From Candidatus Blautia equi (GTDB taxonomy: Bacteria > Bacillota > Clostridia > Lachnospirales > Lachnospiraceae), in NCBI GenBank assembly GCA_018064695.1, contig JAGHUU010000327.1:1-8764 (forward strand): 8,764 nucleotides of DNA. Reading direction: 5' to 3'. Position 1 is the stretch's first letter. Every line of letters starts with the position of its first letter. Below, in pieces: positions 6,781 to 8,764 of this stretch. The notes under the pieces were generated by a model. That model was not told the origin of the DNA, did not search any database, and saw only the letters and a program-made list of their open reading frames with translations. Both the position numbers and the translations under genes were made by a program.

Positions 6781-8764
6781 AAAATTTTGCCAGAAAATTC
6801 AGATTGAAAAGAACCACCGTGCTTATGCTTTTATTCCTGTTTATGGGATACACCCTTGTAAACCAGCTCTTTGAGCTGCAGATCCTTGAGGGACAGGATT
6901 ACATCCATAAGTTTGAGGTCAGAACAACCAAAAAACGAGTGCTGAAGAGCATCCGCGGAAACATCTATGACAGAAACGGACTCCTCATTGCCTCAAATAT
7001 TCTTTCTTATTCGGTTACCTTTGAGGACAACGGAAGCTATGAGAGTACCAGGGAAAAAAATCTGACACTGAACGGTGTGGCTTATCAGGTTTATCATACT
7101 TTAAAGAAAAACGGGGATTCTCTGTCCATGAACAACTTCCACATTAAGGTGGAACCAAAGAATGACCTGTTTATTTTTGATGTGGATGAGGGCTTTACCC
7201 TGAATCGTTTCCGCGCCGATATCTTTGGATATCCGCTGATCGATTCCATGAAAGAAGAGGAGAAGAACGCAACTGCAGATGATATGATGCAGTTCCTTCT
7301 TGGAAGCAGGGGCTTTTCTGTTATTCTGGAAGGTTCTGCTGCCTATAAACCGGAGGAGCTTGAAGCCCACCATCTGCCGGAGGAGCTCACAAAAGAGGAT
7401 CAGCTGGCCATTGCCTATATGCGATATATGCTGAGTACAAACAGCTTTAAAAAATACATGCGTGTCACCATCGCCACCAATGTATCCGATAAATCTGTTG
7501 CAGCACTTATGGAAAACCAGGCAAATCTACAGGGTATCGATGTTATTGAGGACTCCAGACGTGAGTATATTGAGGATGAGAGTATGGGACTGATCCTCGG
7601 CTATACCGGTCAGGCCTCCGCGGAGGAGCTGATCAATCTTCGTCAGCACGACCCAAGTTACCCTAACGATGCCATTGTAGGAAAAGCCGGTATTGAGCAG
7701 TATATGGAAATCCAGCTACAGGGTAAGGACGGAGAGGAGACAGTATCCGTAGATAACCTGGGTAAGATCCTTCGTATCGACAAAGATACACAGATCCCGC
7801 CAGTAGCCGGTTATGATGTTTACCTGACCATCGATTCCGACTGGCAGAGTGCTATCTATAAAATTCTGGAGCAGCGTGTAGCGGGTATTCTTCTTTCCAA
7901 AATAGAAGCGATCCGTGAGTTCCCATTTAATATTGTAAAAGATGCGGCTGCCATCAAGATCCCTATCTATGATGTTTATAATGCGCTCATTGATAACTCT
8001 GTTTTGAATTTCAAAAAATTCGGTGATGAGGGTGCTTCCGACATCGAGAAGGAAATAAATGCCAAGTTTTTGAAGAAGCAGGAAAAGGTATTCACTCTTA
8101 TCAGAAAGAGACTTACTGATCCGAATCCGCCTGTCTTCAACGACGAATCTCCTGAGGTTCAGGAGTACATGAAATATATTGCCAACGATCTGCTCCGTGA
8201 TAATCTGGGCATTATCCGCGATGACTATATCGATCACAGCGATAAGGTCTACCAGAACTGGATCTACGGAAAGATCAGTCTTAAGGATTACCTCACCTAC
8301 GCCACCGGTCAGAACTGGATCGATATGGCCACCCTTAAGACAGACGGCGATTATCTGGATTCCGCCGAGGTCTACAATGCCCTCATGGATTACACCAGCA
8401 AATACCTGGTGGACGACACCGTCTTCACCAGATGCCTTTATAAATATCTGATCAAAGATGATGTTGTTACCGGACGTGACCTGGAGCTTGCGCTCTATGA
8501 GCAAGGTCTGCTTCCAAAGGACGAGGAGGACTATCAGGACCTTCTCTCAGGCGCTCTGAACGCCTACGACTTTATGGTCCGTAAAATCTACCATCTGCAG
8601 ATCACACCCGCACAGCTGGCTCTGGAGCCATGTAGTGCGTCCTGTGTAATCACAGATGTCAATACCGGAAAGGTCATCGCATGTGTATCCTATCCGGGCT
8701 ATAACGTAAACCGTCTTGCCAACAACATGGATACCGAGTATTACACCAAGCTGGCGCTTGATAA
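6765..8764 (+). CDS. mrdA: Class B penicillin-binding protein 2 with large insertion (partial, runs off window)
   Basis: The 3' end is missing; 666 codons are visible. It is a monofunctional transpeptidase partner of the elongasome. After a basic leader (KIKNFARKFRLKR) comes one transmembrane anchor at about residues 17-40, then the class B pedestal motif RGNIYDRNGLLIASN at 64-78. Further on are GLILGYTGQAS, VGKAGIEQYMEIQLQGKDG and GYDVYLTIDSDWQ (349-361), all typical of PBP2. The first strand of the transpeptidase domain, SCVITDVNTGKVIACVSYPGYN, appears only at about 626-647. The active-site SxxK, SxN and KTG motifs would lie beyond the window. Between lie about 240 residues without a standard PBP2 counterpart. 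The start is uncertain: an in-frame TGA at 6756-6758 limits it, and TTG at 6765 (weak AAAGTGA at 6752-6758) best keeps the basic leader. Later choices are TTG 6804, GTG 6819 and ATG 6825. Translational coupling to mreD is likely. Confidence 0.9.
   Translation, partial: MGTKIKNFARKFRLKRTTVLMLLFLFMGYTLVNQLFELQILEGQDYIHKFEVRTTKKRVLKSIRGNIYDRNGLLIASNILSYSVTFEDNGSYESTREKNLTLNGVAYQVYHTLKKNGDSLSMNNFHIKVEPKNDLFIFDVDEGFTLNRFRADIFGYPLIDSMKEEEKNATADDMMQFLLGSRGFSVILEGSAAYKPEELEAHHLPEELTKEDQLAIAYMRYMLSTNSFKKYMRVTIATNVSDKSVAALMENQANLQGIDVIEDSRREYIEDESMGLILGYTGQASAEELINLRQHDPSYPNDAIVGKAGIEQYMEIQLQGKDGEETVSVDNLGKILRIDKDTQIPPVAGYDVYLTIDSDWQSAIYKILEQRVAGILLSKIEAIREFPFNIVKDAAAIKIPIYDVYNALIDNSVLNFKKFGDEGASDIEKEINAKFLKKQEKVFTLIRKRLTDPNPPVFNDESPEVQEYMKYIANDLLRDNLGIIRDDYIDHSDKVYQNWIYGKISLKDYLTYATGQNWIDMATLKTDGDYLDSAEVYNALMDYTSKYLVDDTVFTRCLYKYLIKDDVVTGRDLELALYEQGLLPKDEEDYQDLLSGALNAYDFMVRKIYHLQITPAQLALEPCSASCVITDVNTGKVIACVSYPGYNVNRLANNMDTEYYTKLALD
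7887..8600 (+). other. Lineage-specific insertion segment within PBP2
   Basis: Codons for residues about 375-612 of the PBP2, between LEQRVAG and ITPAQLALEP. In standard class B PBPs the helix ending in LEQ is joined by only a few residues to the strand that reads AVVxDPxTGxVLA. Here about 240 residues intervene, rich in Asp, Lys, Tyr and Leu, with the look of a set of short soluble helices. No transmembrane segment, Cys cluster or known catalytic motif was seen. The reading frame is open throughout, so it is not an inserted mobile element. Confidence 0.7.

Noticed and set aside
8271..8490. EF-hand or dockerin-like pattern in the PBP2 insertion (KISLKD, DGDYLDSAEVY, VVTGRDLELAL)
   Set aside because: The calcium-binding loops are incomplete and one residue short; the pattern fits ordinary helix-capping boxes equally well.
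7716..8504. Long open frame on the minus strand (262 codons) opposite the PBP2 insertion
   Set aside because: It is antisense to a well-supported gene, shows no recognisable family, and is explained by the codon pattern of the + strand.

Overview
The window looks like chromosomal housekeeping DNA from a Clostridia-type Firmicute, most likely a member of the Lachnospiraceae. This is inferred from the gene families, the strong AGGAGG-like ribosome binding sites, the radC-mreBCD-PBP2 gene order, and the style of the two FAD proteins and the very large PBP2. No rRNA, tRNA, CRISPR array, transposase, phage gene or attachment site was seen. All real genes are on the + strand, and no gap of 300 bases lacks a gene.

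Left part (1-3511). The window opens inside a PLP enzyme of the methionine gamma-lyase / YnbB family. Its reading frame is broken by one extra A in a run of six A (230-235). Next come two FAD-dependent oxidoreductases of different families: an HI0933/BaiN-like flavoprotein (614-1900) and a COG2509-like dehydrogenase (1897-3483). They overlap by four bases (ATGA), so they are probably translationally coupled. A clear rho-independent terminator (3483-3511) closes this unit.

Right part (3531-8764). A candidate sigma-A promoter lies just after the terminator and overlaps two copies of GATATCAT set 20 bp apart. It would drive a tightly packed elongasome operon: radC, mreB, mreC, mreD and a class B PBP2 that runs off the right edge. 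MreB-type filaments, MreC and MreD form the inner scaffold of the cell-elongation machinery. PBP2 is the transpeptidase that, in known systems, works with the SEDS glycosyltransferase RodA, which is not seen here. radC directly upstream of mreBCD matches the Bacillus subtilis order.

The points most worth a second look are: (a) about 240 mostly helical residues in PBP2 between the pedestal and the transpeptidase fold, where the standard protein has only a short link; (b) an MreB with altered nucleotide-binding motifs, including Asp to Asn in phosphate-2; (c) the single-base frameshift in the PLP enzyme; and (d) a perfect 11-bp hairpin near the start of the first flavoprotein gene. I found no convincing wholly new multi-gene system. 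The novelty, if any, is in lineage-specific changes to the elongation machinery.
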